A stretch of 43,675 nucleotides of DNA from Scatavimonas merdipullorum (GTDB taxonomy: Bacteria > Bacillota > Clostridia > Oscillospirales > Acutalibacteraceae). The DNA is taken from contig DVGH01000056.1 in assembly GCA_018712865.1 (NCBI GenBank), positions 1-43,675 on the forward strand, in the 5' to 3' direction. Every line of letters begins with the position of its first letter. Position 1 is the first letter of the stretch. The translations under genes and the position numbers were made by a program. Of this stretch, positions 25,920-34,796 are shown one piece after another. The notes below the pieces were generated by a model that saw nothing but the letters and a program-made list of their open reading frames with translations, made no database searches and had not been told where the DNA came from.

Positions 25920-25948
25920 TTGCTTTTTTCTGCTTTTTCCATTAAAAT
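25920..25948 (+). promoter_or_regulatory. Promoter for the ANTAR regulator
   Basis: TTGCTT (25920-25925), 17-bp spacer, TAAAAT (25943-25948). Transcription would start near 25955, after an ATG at 25952 in the same frame, which supports the later GTG start at 25967. No gene is seen in 25687-25919. Confidence 0.65.
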
Positions 25949-25966
25949 ATTATGTTGGTGATACTT

Positions 25967-26536
25967 GTGAAAAACGTGTTGATTGTATCCAAATCTCAGC
26001 AGAGCATAGCGCCTTTGTCCGGCCTGTTACAGGAAAAAGGCTACATGGAGGTAGAAGCGGCTTTTTCTGTGCAAAAGGCAGAATGCCTTGCCGAAAGCCA
26101 CCCGTTTGATTTGGTGATTATCAACACCCCGGTTATGGACGGAACGGGGATAGAGCTTTCTTTTTATATGGCAGACAACACGCGTGCGGGTGTTTTGCTT
26201 TTAATACGTGAGGATGCAATCGAGACGCGCAGAGAAAAAATAGAAAATCATGGTATTTTTATTATACCAAAGCCAATCAGCCGCAGTTATTTCTGTCAGG
26301 CCATAAAAATGTGGGAGGTTTCTAAACGCAGACTGACAAGGCTTGAGCGGGAAAATATGGAGCTCAAGAACAAGGTTGAGGAAATCAAGATTATTCACAG
26401 GGCAAAATGTGTTTTGATGCAGTGCCTTTCCATGAGCGAATCGCAGGCGCATAGCTATCTTGAAAAACAGGCGATGGATATGCGCCAGAGCAAGATTAGA
26501 GTGGCGGAGCAGGTGCTCAACACATATGAAAATTAA
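25967..26536 (+). CDS. ANTAR-domain regulator with a degenerate receiver
   Basis: The protein has about 189 residues. The N-terminal receiver-like domain reads MKNVLIVSKSQQS, lacking the acidic pair. Asn53 in VIINTPVMDG stands where the phospho-acceptor Asp would be; the conserved Lys is kept in IPKPISRS. A coiled coil (RRLTRLERENMELKNKVEEIK) leads to a C-terminal ANTAR domain ending RQSKIRVAEQVLN. ANTAR proteins bind paired hexaloop hairpins in nascent RNA and prevent termination, often in nitrogen genes. With no acceptor Asp, phosphorylation control is unlikely. I see no clear paired-hexaloop target in the carA leader. The GTG start is chosen from promoter position. Confidence 0.85.
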   Translation: MKNVLIVSKSQQSIAPLSGLLQEKGYMEVEAAFSVQKAECLAESHPFDLVIINTPVMDGTGIELSFYMADNTRAGVLLLIREDAIETRREKIENHGIFIIPKPISRSYFCQAIKMWEVSKRRLTRLERENMELKNKVEEIKIIHRAKCVLMQCLSMSESQAHSYLEKQAMDMRQSKIRVAEQVLNTYEN

Positions 26537-26562
26537 GCGGCGTTCAGGTGTTTATACAAAAG

Positions 26563-26585
26563 CGGCATGTACGTACAGCCGTTTT
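26563..26585 (+). terminator. Possible terminator after the ANTAR gene
   Basis: CGGC-A-TG-TACGTA-CA-GCCG followed by TTTT. The stem is short; it could also be part of a carA leader. No convincing promoter was found between here and carA. Confidence 0.45.
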
Positions 26586-26660
26586 ATAAGCCGAAATGGT
26601 TATTATAAGGACAGCCGCCGGCGTCCGAAGTAGTACCAGGAAAGGGATGGATAGAAAATT

Positions 26661-27746
26661 ATGAGCAAAACGGCATACTTAATTTTGGAAAACGGCAAGG
26701 TATTTGAAGGAAAAAGCTTTGGCGCTGAAAAAGAAGTAACAGGGGAGCTTGTCTTTACAACGGCAATGACCGGCTACCTGGAAACACTCACCGACCCCAG
26801 TTATTATGGGCAGGTGGTTATGCAGACATTCCCTTTAATTGGAAATTACGGGGTTATTCCCTCCGATTTTGAAAGCGCACAGCCGGCGCTTCGGGCATAT
26901 GTTGTAAGGAATAGGTGTCAAGAACCTTCTAACTTTCGTTGCGAGGGTACTCTTGACACCTTTTTAAAAGCGTGCGGGATTCCGGGTATGTACGACCTGG
27001 ATACCAGAGCGCTTACAAGGATTGTGCGCGAATATGGCGTTATGAACTGCAAGCTGGTGTATTCGCTTGCAAATAAGGAGCAGGATTTAAAAGAGATTGC
27101 ATCCTACAGGGTCACCGATGCGGTCCGCTCTGTGACGAAAAACGGGCAGGAACGTTTTTGTGCGCAGGAGCCGCGGTATAACGTCGTGTTGTGGGATTTT
27201 GGCGCAAAGGATAATATCCGGCGAGAGCTTGTAAAAAGGGGCTGCAATGTTACCGTTGTGCCCTCTTACACTACGGCGCAGCAGATCAAGGACTTGCATC
27301 CCGACGGAATTATGCTTTCAAACGGCCCTGGAAACCCTGCGGACAACGTTGCCGTGATCGAACAACTCAGAATTTTATGTGAAGAGAAAATCCCAACCTT
27401 TGGCATTTGCCTGGGGCACCAGCTTCTTGCGCTGTCGCAGGGAGCTAAAACAAAAAAGCTGAAATACGGCCACCGCGGCGCCAACCAGCCCGCGACAGAT
27501 ACGCAGACAGGCCGGGTATATATTACCAGCCAGAACCACGGGTATGCGGTTGTGGGGGAAAGCCTGCCCACAAACGCAAGGGAAAGCTATAAAAATGCAA
27601 ATGATGGCACGTGTGAGGGCGTAGAATATCTGGACATGCCTGCATTTTCTGTGCAATTCCATCCGGAAGCCTGCGGCGGCCCGCTTGATACGGGATTTCT
27701 GTTTGATAGGTTTCTCTCCATGATGGACGAAAAAAACAGGCAATAG
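26661..27746 (+). CDS. carA: Carbamoyl-phosphate synthase small subunit
   Basis: CarA is the glutaminase subunit that feeds ammonia to CarB for carbamoyl phosphate, used in pyrimidine and arginine synthesis. The 361-residue protein has the N-terminal small-subunit domain (LENGKVFEGKSFGAEKE, then FTTAMTGYLETLTDPSYYGQ and PSNFRCEGTLDTFL). The class I amidotransferase domain follows, with FGICLGHQLLALSQG and, near the end, FSVQFHPEACGGPLDT. AGGAAAGGGATGG precedes ATG 26661. It lies 62 bp before carB. A terminator-like hairpin lies inside the coding sequence (see 26913-26965). Confidence 0.97.
   Translation: MSKTAYLILENGKVFEGKSFGAEKEVTGELVFTTAMTGYLETLTDPSYYGQVVMQTFPLIGNYGVIPSDFESAQPALRAYVVRNRCQEPSNFRCEGTLDTFLKACGIPGMYDLDTRALTRIVREYGVMNCKLVYSLANKEQDLKEIASYRVTDAVRSVTKNGQERFCAQEPRYNVVLWDFGAKDNIRRELVKRGCNVTVVPSYTTAQQIKDLHPDGIMLSNGPGNPADNVAVIEQLRILCEEKIPTFGICLGHQLLALSQGAKTKKLKYGHRGANQPATDTQTGRVYITSQNHGYAVVGESLPTNARESYKNANDGTCEGVEYLDMPAFSVQFHPEACGGPLDTGFLFDRFLSMMDEKNRQ
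26913..26965 (+). other. Terminator-shaped hairpin within carA coding sequence
   Basis: AGGTGTCAAGA (26913-26923) pairs perfectly with TCTTGACACCT (26951-26961). Inside, ACCTTC pairs with GAGGGT (one wobble), leaving a 13-nt loop and an AC bulge. Five T residues (26961-26965) follow on the plus strand. The reading frame is not broken and encodes conserved CarA residues (PSNFRCEGTLD). It may end or slow transcription about 250 bp into carA, or may be a trace of an exchanged segment. Confidence 0.6.
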
Positions 27747-27808
27747 TATAGGGCCGGTTTACAGTGCCGCACAACGCGACCCCTGATTTTGGAAAGGATG
27801 AATAGAAT

Positions 27809-30800
27809 ATGCCGTTGAATCAAGATATAAAAAGAGTCATGGTGATCGGATCTGGGCCGATTGTGATTGGACAGGCCGCAGAATTTGACTATGCAGGCAC
27901 GCAGGCCTGCAGAGCGCTTAAGGAGGAAGGGCTGGAGGTTATTTTGATCAATTCCAACCCTGCTACCATTATGACGGACAACGCCATGGCCGATAAAATA
28001 TATATAGAGCCTCTTACGCTGGAAACCGTCAAGCGGATTATTGAAAAAGAAAAGCCAGACAGCCTGCTTTCCACTTTGGGGGGACAAACGGGGCTGACGC
28101 TTTCAATGCAGCTTGCAAAAGAGGGTTTTTTGGAAAAGAACCATGTCAAGCTTTTGGGCGCCGACCCTGTTACAATTGACAAGGCAGAGGACAGGCAGAT
28201 GTTTAAAGATACGATGGAGGAGATCGGCCAGCCGGTCATACCTTCCCGTGTTGTAAACGACGTAGAAAGCGCCGTGCGCTTTGCCCAGGAAATAGGGTAT
28301 CCTTTGATTATCCGTCCGGCGTTTACTTTGGGCGGTACAGGCGGCGGAATCGTGGAAAACGAAGAAGAGCTGCGCGAAATTACGGCAAACGGCCTGGAGC
28401 TTTCGCCTATTACACAGGTGCTTGTGGAAAAATGTATTGCAGGCTGGAAAGAAATTGAATTTGAAGTCATGCGCGACGCGGCGGGCAATGTTATTACGGT
28501 CTGTTCCATGGAAAACTTTGACCCGGTAGGCGTACATACGGGCGACAGCATTGTAATTGCGCCGGCGGTCACTCTGGCCGACAAAGAGTACCAGATGCTC
28601 AGAAGCGCATCTTTGGATATTATTTCCGCACTTGGCGTAGAGGGCGGCTGCAATTGTCAATTTGCATTGAACCCGGAAACGTTTGATTATGCGGTGATCG
28701 AAGTAAATCCCAGGGTTTCGCGCTCATCGGCGCTTGCCTCCAAGGCGACCGGCTACCCAATTGCCAAAGTGGCGGCAAAAATTGCCATTGGTTATACGCT
28801 CAGCGAAATTAAGAATGCCGTAACGGGTTCAACCTATGCATGCTTTGAGCCTGCGCTCGATTATGTAGTCGTCAAGCTGCCCAAATGGCCGTTTGACAAA
28901 TTTGTATATGCAAAGCGCCAGCTTGGCACACAGATGAAGGCAACCGGCGAGGTTATGGCTATTGCGCCTACGTTTGAACAGGCCATCATGAAGGCGGTGC
29001 GCGGCGCTGAAATTTCGCTGGATACGCTCAACAGCGAAAAATTTGCCAATATGTCTGTGGATATGCTCAGAAACAGGCTGAAGGTCTGTGACGACGAACG
29101 GCTCTTCTGCATTTACCAGGCGTTGAAAAAAGGCATAACAGTGGAGGAAATCCATGCTGTTACCATGGTGGACGAATGGTTTTTGCATAAGCTTTCTAAA
29201 TTGACGGCAATGGAAGAGGCACTGCAAAAGGGCCCGCTTACGCAGAAGCTGTATTGTAAGGCAAAGCACATGGGCTTTTTGGATAAGGTCATCAGCCGTT
29301 TAAGCGGCTGTGAAATCGAAAGTCCCATGCTGCCTGTATATAAGATGGTGGACACCTGCGCGGCTGAATTTGCGGCGGAAACACCGTATTTTTATTCTAC
29401 TTTTGACAGTGAAAACGAAGCGCGTGAATTTATAGATGAAAGATATACGGGGAAAAAGACGATTATCGTGTTTGGCTCCGGCCCAATCCGGATTGGCCAG
29501 GGGATAGAATTTGACTATGCTTCTGTCCATTGTGTATGGGCGCTGAAAAAAGCAGGCTATGAGGTGGTGATTGTCAACAACAACCCCGAAACCGTTTCCA
29601 CCGATTTTGACACGGCCGACAGGCTGTATTTTGAACCGCTGACAAACGAAGACGTCATGGGGATCATCCATACAGAAAAACCCTACGGCGTGGTTGTGGC
29701 GTTCGGCGGACAGACGGCGATCAAGCTGACAAAGTTTTTAAGCAAGCAGGGCGTAAATATTTTGGGAACTTCTGCCGACAGCATTGATATGGCGGAGGAC
29801 AGGGAGCGTTTTGACGAGCTGCTGGAAAGGCATAACATTAAACGGCCGCAGGGCGTGACCGTCATGACGACAGAAGAAGCGCTTGACGTGGCCGAAAAAA
29901 TTGGCTATCCTGTGCTGATGCGGCCTTCTTATGTGCTGGGCGGACAGAATATGATTATCGCCTTTAATGAAGACGACATTGTCGAATATATGTCGATCAT
30001 TCTTTCCCAAAATATTGAAAACCCTATTTTGATTGACAAGTACCTGATGGGGACGGAAATTGAAGTCGACGCCATATGCGACGGGGAAGAGATTCTGATC
30101 CCCGGGATTATGGAGCATGTGGAACGTGCGGGCGTGCACTCCGGCGATTCGATCGCTGTATATCCGGCATGGAACATCAACGATGAAATGACGGAGAAAA
30201 TTGTACATTCCTCCAGGGATTTGGCGCTTTCCCTGGAAACCAAAGGCCTTGTGAATATTCAGTATTTAATTTATAAAAACGACCTGTATGTCATTGAGGT
30301 CAACCCGCGTTCTTCCAGGACAATCCCCTATATTAGCAAGGTAACGGGCGTTCCAATGGTAGATCTTGCAACAAGGGCCATGCTGGGCGAAAAGCTTAAA
30401 GATATGGGTTACGGCACAGGGCTTTATAAAAAATCGCCTTATGTTGCTGTGAAGGTTCCGGTATTTTCTTTTGAAAAGCTTATTAATGTGGACAACCATT
30501 TGGGGCCTGAAATGAAATCCACAGGGGAAGTGCTTGGTATTGCCGGAACGTTGGAGGAAGCACTGTACAAGGGCCTGATCGGTGCCGGCTATAAGATGAC
30601 CAAATCCGGCGGCGTGCTGATTACGGTACGCAACAGCGATAAGGGAGAAATTGGCGATACCGCTAAAAAATATGCGGAGCTGGGCTTTGACATTTATGCC
30701 ACAAAGGGTACGGCTGAGGTTTTAAAAGAATACGGCATAGAAGCCGTAGTGGTCAATAAAATTCATGAGTCCAAAGACAATACCCTCACATTGATCGAAA

Positions 30801-31855
30801 GTGGGAAGATCAGCTATGTAATTTCTACCTCCTCCAAGGGGCGTATCCCAACGCGCGACAGCGTAAAGATCCGTCGTAAAACTGTAGAGCGCAACATCCC
30901 ATGCCTTACTTCCATTGATACCGCCAACGCGCTTGCCGGCTGTTTGAAGAGCCGGTATACACCGCACAATACAGAATTGGTGGACATCAATCATATGAGG
31001 AGTGAAAAGATGCAATACGAATTTACAAAAATGCATGGCTGCGGCAACGACTATATTTATTTTAATTGCTTCCGTCAAAAGATTAACAATCCGGAGGGCT
31101 TAAGCGTTCGGCTTTCCGACCGGCGTTACGGTATAGGCGGCGACGGCGTGATTTTGATTTGTCCGTCAGAGGTTGCCGACGCAAAAATGCGTATGTTCAA
31201 TCTGGACGGCTCTGAAGGGAAAATGTGCGGCAACGGCGTGCGATGCATTGGAAAATATTTGTACGACCACGATATGGTCGATCAGAACAAAGACACCGTA
31301 ACGATTGAAACGTTAAGCGGGATCAAAACGCTAAAGGTCTATAAACAGGACGGAGAGGTCAAGCGGCTTCGTGTGGACATGGGGAAAGCGGAGCTTGATC
31401 CGAAAAGGATCCCCGTTGCCATGGATCAGAAGGCGGTGATCAACGAGCCTGTGACGATTGGCGGCAACGATTATCACATCACCTGTGTGTCCATGGGCAA
31501 TCCGCATTGCGTGGTTTTTGTAAACAACGTGGATTCGCTGGATATTGAAAGTATTGGCCCACAATTTGAATTTGACCCACTTTTCCCGGAGCGTGTCAAC
31601 ACGGAATTTGTAAAAGTGCTTGATCGCCATACCATCCGTATGCGTGTATGGGAACGCGGAAGCGGCGAAACATGGGCCTGCGGCACTGGCGCGTGCGCGG
31701 CGGCTGTGGCGGCTGTGGAAAATGGCTTCTGCCCCAAAGATGAAGACATTACCATTAAGCTCAAAGGCGGGGACTTGGTGATCCGCTATACAGATGAAAC
31801 AGTCTATATGACAGGCGAGGCAGAGCGCATTTTTGAAGGTACGATTGTTTTATAA
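27809..31855 (+). CDS. carB: Carbamoyl-phosphate synthase large subunit read in frame into DapF
   Basis: One open frame of 1348 residues. Residues 1 to about 1064 are a complete CarB: a first ATP-grasp half (IGSGPIVIGQAAEFDYAG) and a second half (FGSGPIRIGQGIEFDYAS), then the methylglyoxal-synthase-like allosteric domain (GFDIYATKGTAEVLKEYGI), ending SRYTPHNTELVDINHMR. There is no stop codon: the frame continues through SEK into Met1068, the first residue of diaminopimelate epimerase. A canonical ribosome-binding site (AGGAG, 30998-31002) lies 7 nt before that Met, so DapF can also be made alone. TGA at 31003-31005 in another frame shows that a one-base shift would separate the genes. Either a real fusion or a recent base change or sequencing error is possible. 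Confidence 0.93.
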   Translation: MPLNQDIKRVMVIGSGPIVIGQAAEFDYAGTQACRALKEEGLEVILINSNPATIMTDNAMADKIYIEPLTLETVKRIIEKEKPDSLLSTLGGQTGLTLSMQLAKEGFLEKNHVKLLGADPVTIDKAEDRQMFKDTMEEIGQPVIPSRVVNDVESAVRFAQEIGYPLIIRPAFTLGGTGGGIVENEEELREITANGLELSPITQVLVEKCIAGWKEIEFEVMRDAAGNVITVCSMENFDPVGVHTGDSIVIAPAVTLADKEYQMLRSASLDIISALGVEGGCNCQFALNPETFDYAVIEVNPRVSRSSALASKATGYPIAKVAAKIAIGYTLSEIKNAVTGSTYACFEPALDYVVVKLPKWPFDKFVYAKRQLGTQMKATGEVMAIAPTFEQAIMKAVRGAEISLDTLNSEKFANMSVDMLRNRLKVCDDERLFCIYQALKKGITVEEIHAVTMVDEWFLHKLSKLTAMEEALQKGPLTQKLYCKAKHMGFLDKVISRLSGCEIESPMLPVYKMVDTCAAEFAAETPYFYSTFDSENEAREFIDERYTGKKTIIVFGSGPIRIGQGIEFDYASVHCVWALKKAGYEVVIVNNNPETVSTDFDTADRLYFEPLTNEDVMGIIHTEKPYGVVVAFGGQTAIKLTKFLSKQGVNILGTSADSIDMAEDRERFDELLERHNIKRPQGVTVMTTEEALDVAEKIGYPVLMRPSYVLGGQNMIIAFNEDDIVEYMSIILSQNIENPILIDKYLMGTEIEVDAICDGEEILIPGIMEHVERAGVHSGDSIAVYPAWNINDEMTEKIVHSSRDLALSLETKGLVNIQYLIYKNDLYVIEVNPRSSRTIPYISKVTGVPMVDLATRAMLGEKLKDMGYGTGLYKKSPYVAVKVPVFSFEKLINVDNHLGPEMKSTGEVLGIAGTLEEALYKGLIGAGYKMTKSGGVLITVRNSDKGEIGDTAKKYAELGFDIYATKGTAEVLKEYGIEAVVVNKIHESKDNTLTLIESGKISYVISTSSKGRIPTRDSVKIRRKTVERNIPCLTSIDTANALAGCLKSRYTPHNTELVDINHMRSEKMQYEFTKMHGCGNDYIYFNCFRQKINNPEGLSVRLSDRRYGIGGDGVILICPSEVADAKMRMFNLDGSEGKMCGNGVRCIGKYLYDHDMVDQNKDTVTIETLSGIKTLKVYKQDGEVKRLRVDMGKAELDPKRIPVAMDQKAVINEPVTIGGNDYHITCVSMGNPHCVVFVNNVDSLDIESIGPQFEFDPLFPERVNTEFVKVLDRHTIRMRVWERGSGETWACGTGACAAAVAAVENGFCPKDEDITIKLKGGDLVIRYTDETVYMTGEAERIFEGTIVL
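31010..31855 (+). CDS. dapF: Diaminopimelate epimerase (C-terminal part of the carB frame, own start)
   Basis: DapF turns LL-diaminopimelate into meso-diaminopimelate for lysine and peptidoglycan. The 281 residues from ATG 31010 are a full-length epimerase. It begins MQYEFTKMHGCGNDYI, has the two active-site cysteines in CGNGVRC (Cys73) and WACGTGACAA (Cys224), and GNPHCVVFV between them. AGGAG 7 nt upstream favours independent start. DapL, which makes LL-diaminopimelate, is 1.8 kb downstream, so both late steps of the aminotransferase route are clustered, with pyrG between them. Confidence 0.92.
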   Translation: MQYEFTKMHGCGNDYIYFNCFRQKINNPEGLSVRLSDRRYGIGGDGVILICPSEVADAKMRMFNLDGSEGKMCGNGVRCIGKYLYDHDMVDQNKDTVTIETLSGIKTLKVYKQDGEVKRLRVDMGKAELDPKRIPVAMDQKAVINEPVTIGGNDYHITCVSMGNPHCVVFVNNVDSLDIESIGPQFEFDPLFPERVNTEFVKVLDRHTIRMRVWERGSGETWACGTGACAAAVAAVENGFCPKDEDITIKLKGGDLVIRYTDETVYMTGEAERIFEGTIVL

Positions 31856-31871
31856 ACAGATAAAACAATCG
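31842..31871 (+). repeat. Inverted repeat across the dapF stop codon
   Basis: CGATTGTTTTAT (31842-31853) and ATAAAACAATCG (31860-31871) are perfect 12-bp arms. A second small stem CGGGC/GCCCG follows at 31870-31885. It could protect the 3' end of the car-dapF message or bind a regulator. Confidence 0.6.
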
Positions 31872-31911
31872 GGCGGTAAAGCCCGGCTGAGTAAATAAAA
31901 AGGGGAGGCGC

Positions 31912-31946
31912 AGGGGCGACAATACAGGTTGCCCCTTGGCGTTTTT
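31912..31946 (+). terminator. Terminator or attenuator upstream of pyrG
   Basis: AGGGGCGAC pairs with GTTGCCCCT (31928-31936, one wobble) around a 7-nt loop; TTGGCGTTTTTG follows. It ends 24 bp before pyrG. pyrG leaders in Firmicutes can use CTP-sensitive attenuation, but no promoter or G-run start is clear here, so it may simply end the dapF transcript. Confidence 0.5.
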
Positions 31947-31969
31947 GTTAAGGGAAAGGACGAAAAAGA

Positions 31970-33583
31970 ATGGCGAAGTATATTTTTGTAACGGGCGGCG
32001 TTGTCTCTGGCCTGGGCAAAGGCATTACAGCGGCTTCTCTGGGCAGGCTGTTGAAGGCAAAGGGATTAAAAATTGCAGCGCAAAAGCTGGATCCATATAT
32101 TAACGTAGACCCGGGTACCATGAGCCCTTACCAGCATGGAGAGGTCTATGTTACGGAAGACGGCGCAGAAACAGACCTAGACCTGGGGCATTATGAGCGG
32201 TTTATCGACGAAAACCTCAATAAATTTTCCAATCTTACAACGGGAAAAGTGTATTCTAACGTTTTAGATAAGGAAAGAAAAGGCGAATATCTGGGGCAGA
32301 CGGTGCAGGTGATCCCGCATATTACCAATGAAATTAAAAACTTTATTTATAATGTGGGGAAAAAATCAAATGCAGACGTGGTTATTACAGAGATTGGCGG
32401 CACGGTCGGCGATATTGAAAGCCAGCCGTTTTTAGAGGCGATCCGCCAGGTATCGTTGGAGGTAGGGCCGGACAATTGCATTTTTATACACGTTACGCTT
32501 GTGCCATACTTGAAAAGCTCAGGCGAGCATAAGTCCAAACCCACGCAGCACAGTGTAAAAGAACTGCGTTCGCTTGGAATCAATCCGGATATTATCGTAC
32601 TGCGCTGCGACGAACCGATTGATCAAGGCATTTTCAAAAAAATTGCGTTGTTCTGTAATGTAAAGCCGGACTGCGTTATTGAAAATATTACGCTTCCCGT
32701 GCTGTACCAGGCGCCCCTGATGCTGGAAAAAAACCATTTTTCCGACATTGTGTGCAGGGAGCTGCACCTGGAATGTAAGGAAGGCGATATGCGCGAATGG
32801 CTGGAAATGCTCAAGCGCATAGAATCCAGAAACAAGGACGTAAGGATTGCGCTTGTAGGTAAGTATGTGCAGCTGCACGACGCCTACCTTTCTGTTGCAG
32901 AGGCGTTACACCACGCAGGTTATGAAAACGCTGCACACGTACATATTGAATGGGTGGACGCGGAGCTTGTAACAGAATATACTGTAGAAGAACTTTTAGG
33001 CGGCTGCCACGGGATATTGGTTCCTGGGGGCTTTGGCGACAGAGGGATTGAGGGAAAGATCACGGCTGCAAGGTACGCAAGGGAAAATAACGTGCCGTAT
33101 CTTGGTATTTGCCTTGGCATGCAGACGGCCGTCATTGAATTTGCCAGAAACGTGCTGGGGCTGGAGGATGCAAACTCCGGGGAATTTGCCCCCCATTCGG
33201 AAAACCGGGTGATTGACCTTATGCCCGACCAGCTGGGGGTTGTTTCCAAAGGCGGTACCATGCGTCTGGGCGCGTATCCCTGTAAGATCAAAGAGAAAAC
33301 CAATATGGCACGCGCATATGGGAAAAGCGAAATTGCCGAACGGCACCGACACCGTTATGAATTTAATAACGAATACAGGGAAGAGTATGAGAAAAACGGT
33401 ATGATTGTTACCGGTACTTCCCCAAATGGGATGCTGGTAGAGGCGGTGGAAATTCCTGCCAACCGCTTTTATGTGGGCGTGCAATACCACCCCGAATTTA
33501 AAAGCCGTCCGCAGGCGGCGCACCCGCTCTTCCGTGATTTTGTCAAGGCATCTTTAGAGCATAAAAAAATAACAGAAAAATAA
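31970..33583 (+). CDS. pyrG: CTP synthase
   Basis: CTP synthase aminates UTP to CTP using glutamine. The 537-residue protein starts with the amidoligase domain (KYIFVTGGVVSGLGKGITAASLG). It continues with QKLDPYINVDPGTMSPYQHGEV and ends with a glutaminase domain (LGICLGMQTAVIEFARNV). AAGGGAAAGGA precedes ATG 31970. It lies after carB, so carbamoyl phosphate and CTP supply are close together. Confidence 0.98.
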   Translation: MAKYIFVTGGVVSGLGKGITAASLGRLLKAKGLKIAAQKLDPYINVDPGTMSPYQHGEVYVTEDGAETDLDLGHYERFIDENLNKFSNLTTGKVYSNVLDKERKGEYLGQTVQVIPHITNEIKNFIYNVGKKSNADVVITEIGGTVGDIESQPFLEAIRQVSLEVGPDNCIFIHVTLVPYLKSSGEHKSKPTQHSVKELRSLGINPDIIVLRCDEPIDQGIFKKIALFCNVKPDCVIENITLPVLYQAPLMLEKNHFSDIVCRELHLECKEGDMREWLEMLKRIESRNKDVRIALVGKYVQLHDAYLSVAEALHHAGYENAAHVHIEWVDAELVTEYTVEELLGGCHGILVPGGFGDRGIEGKITAARYARENNVPYLGICLGMQTAVIEFARNVLGLEDANSGEFAPHSENRVIDLMPDQLGVVSKGGTMRLGAYPCKIKEKTNMARAYGKSEIAERHRHRYEFNNEYREEYEKNGMIVTGTSPNGMLVEAVEIPANRFYVGVQYHPEFKSRPQAAHPLFRDFVKASLEHKKITEK

Positions 33584-33617
33584 TGCGTAAAACACGCGTC
33601 TGGAAAGGAAAAAGCGT

Positions 33618-34796
33618 ATGAAAATAAACCAAAATTTTGACCGTATGGTTCCCAGCTATCTTTTTGCGGAAATTGCAAAAAGGGTCGAAGCATTTGCAGC
33701 GGCCAATCCGGATAAAAAACTGATTCGCCTGGGAATAGGCGATGTAACACTTCCGCTTGCGCCCGTTGTGGTTCAGGCGATGAAAAAAGGGGCGGAAGAC
33801 CTTGCCCACAAGGAAACGTTTAAGGGATATCCCGATTACGAGGGCTATGCTTTTTTGCGGGAAGCAGTCGCCGGTTATTATAAGAGCTATGGAGTAGAAA
33901 TCGGCGCAGATGAAATTTTTATAAGCGACGGCGCAAAGAGCGACTGTGGAAATATTGGCGATATTTTTGATACGGACAACACCGTGCTGGTCACAGACCC
34001 TGTGTACCCTGTGTATGTGGATTCTAACCTGATGGCCGGCAGGAAGATTTTGTATGCCGATTCTACCTGGGAAAACGGGTTTGCAGCGATGCCCGACAAA
34101 AATGTAAAGGCAGATATCATTTACCTTTGTTCGCCAAACAACCCGACAGGCTCGGTTTATACAAAAGAACAACTGAAAACATGGGTGGATTATGCGCTTG
34201 CAAACGACGCTGTTATATTATATGACGCTGCGTATGAAGCCTTCATCACACAGGATGTACCCAGAAGCATTTTTGCAATAGAGGGTGCAAGAAACTGCGC
34301 CATTGAATTTTGCTCACTTTCCAAAACAGCTGGTTTTACCGGAACACGCTGCGGATATACGGTAATTCCCAAGGAGCTTACGCGCTGCGGGAAGAGCCTG
34401 CACCAGCTTTGGTACCGTCGGCAGGCAACGAAGTTCAACGGTGTTTCCTGGCCTGTCCAGTGCGCAGCTGCCGCGGTGTTTTCGGAAGAGGGACAAAAAC
34501 AGATCAAAGAGAACATTGCCTATTATCAGGAAAATGCCCGTATTATTGCGGATGCGCTTGATGAGCTGGGAATTGTCTATACAGGGGGAAAGAACTCCCC
34601 GTATATCTGGCTGAAGTGCCCAAATCAGATGCGTTCCTGGGACTTTTTCGATTATTTGCTTGAAAAGGCCAATGTTGTCGGCACGCCGGGCGCGGGCTTT
34701 GGAAAAAACGGCGAAGGGTTTTTCCGTCTGACCGCTTTTGGCGACAGGGAAAGTACGCTGGAGGCCGTAAAAAGGATTAAAAGCCTGCAATATTGA
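33618..34796 (+). CDS. dapL: LL-diaminopimelate aminotransferase
   Basis: A PLP enzyme that makes LL-diaminopimelate from tetrahydrodipicolinate in one step. The 392-residue protein has the family start (NQNFDRMVPSYLFAEIAKR) and GDVTLPLAPVVVQAMKKG. The PLP-binding Lys is in the SLSKTAGFTGTR motif. DapL bypasses the succinylase and acetylase branches and is known in Clostridia, plants, Chlamydiae and others. GGAAAGGAAAAAG precedes ATG 33618. Its product is the substrate of DapF, encoded just upstream. Confidence 0.96.
   Translation: MKINQNFDRMVPSYLFAEIAKRVEAFAAANPDKKLIRLGIGDVTLPLAPVVVQAMKKGAEDLAHKETFKGYPDYEGYAFLREAVAGYYKSYGVEIGADEIFISDGAKSDCGNIGDIFDTDNTVLVTDPVYPVYVDSNLMAGRKILYADSTWENGFAAMPDKNVKADIIYLCSPNNPTGSVYTKEQLKTWVDYALANDAVILYDAAYEAFITQDVPRSIFAIEGARNCAIEFCSLSKTAGFTGTRCGYTVIPKELTRCGKSLHQLWYRRQATKFNGVSWPVQCAAAAVFSEEGQKQIKENIAYYQENARIIADALDELGIVYTGGKNSPYIWLKCPNQMRSWDFFDYLLEKANVVGTPGAGFGKNGEGFFRLTAFGDRESTLEAVKRIKSLQY

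Noticed and set aside
26913..26965. A mobile palindromic element inserted in carA
   Set aside because: The segment encodes PSNFRCEGTLD, which belongs to normal CarA, so a simple insertion is unlikely. It is kept only as a hairpin.
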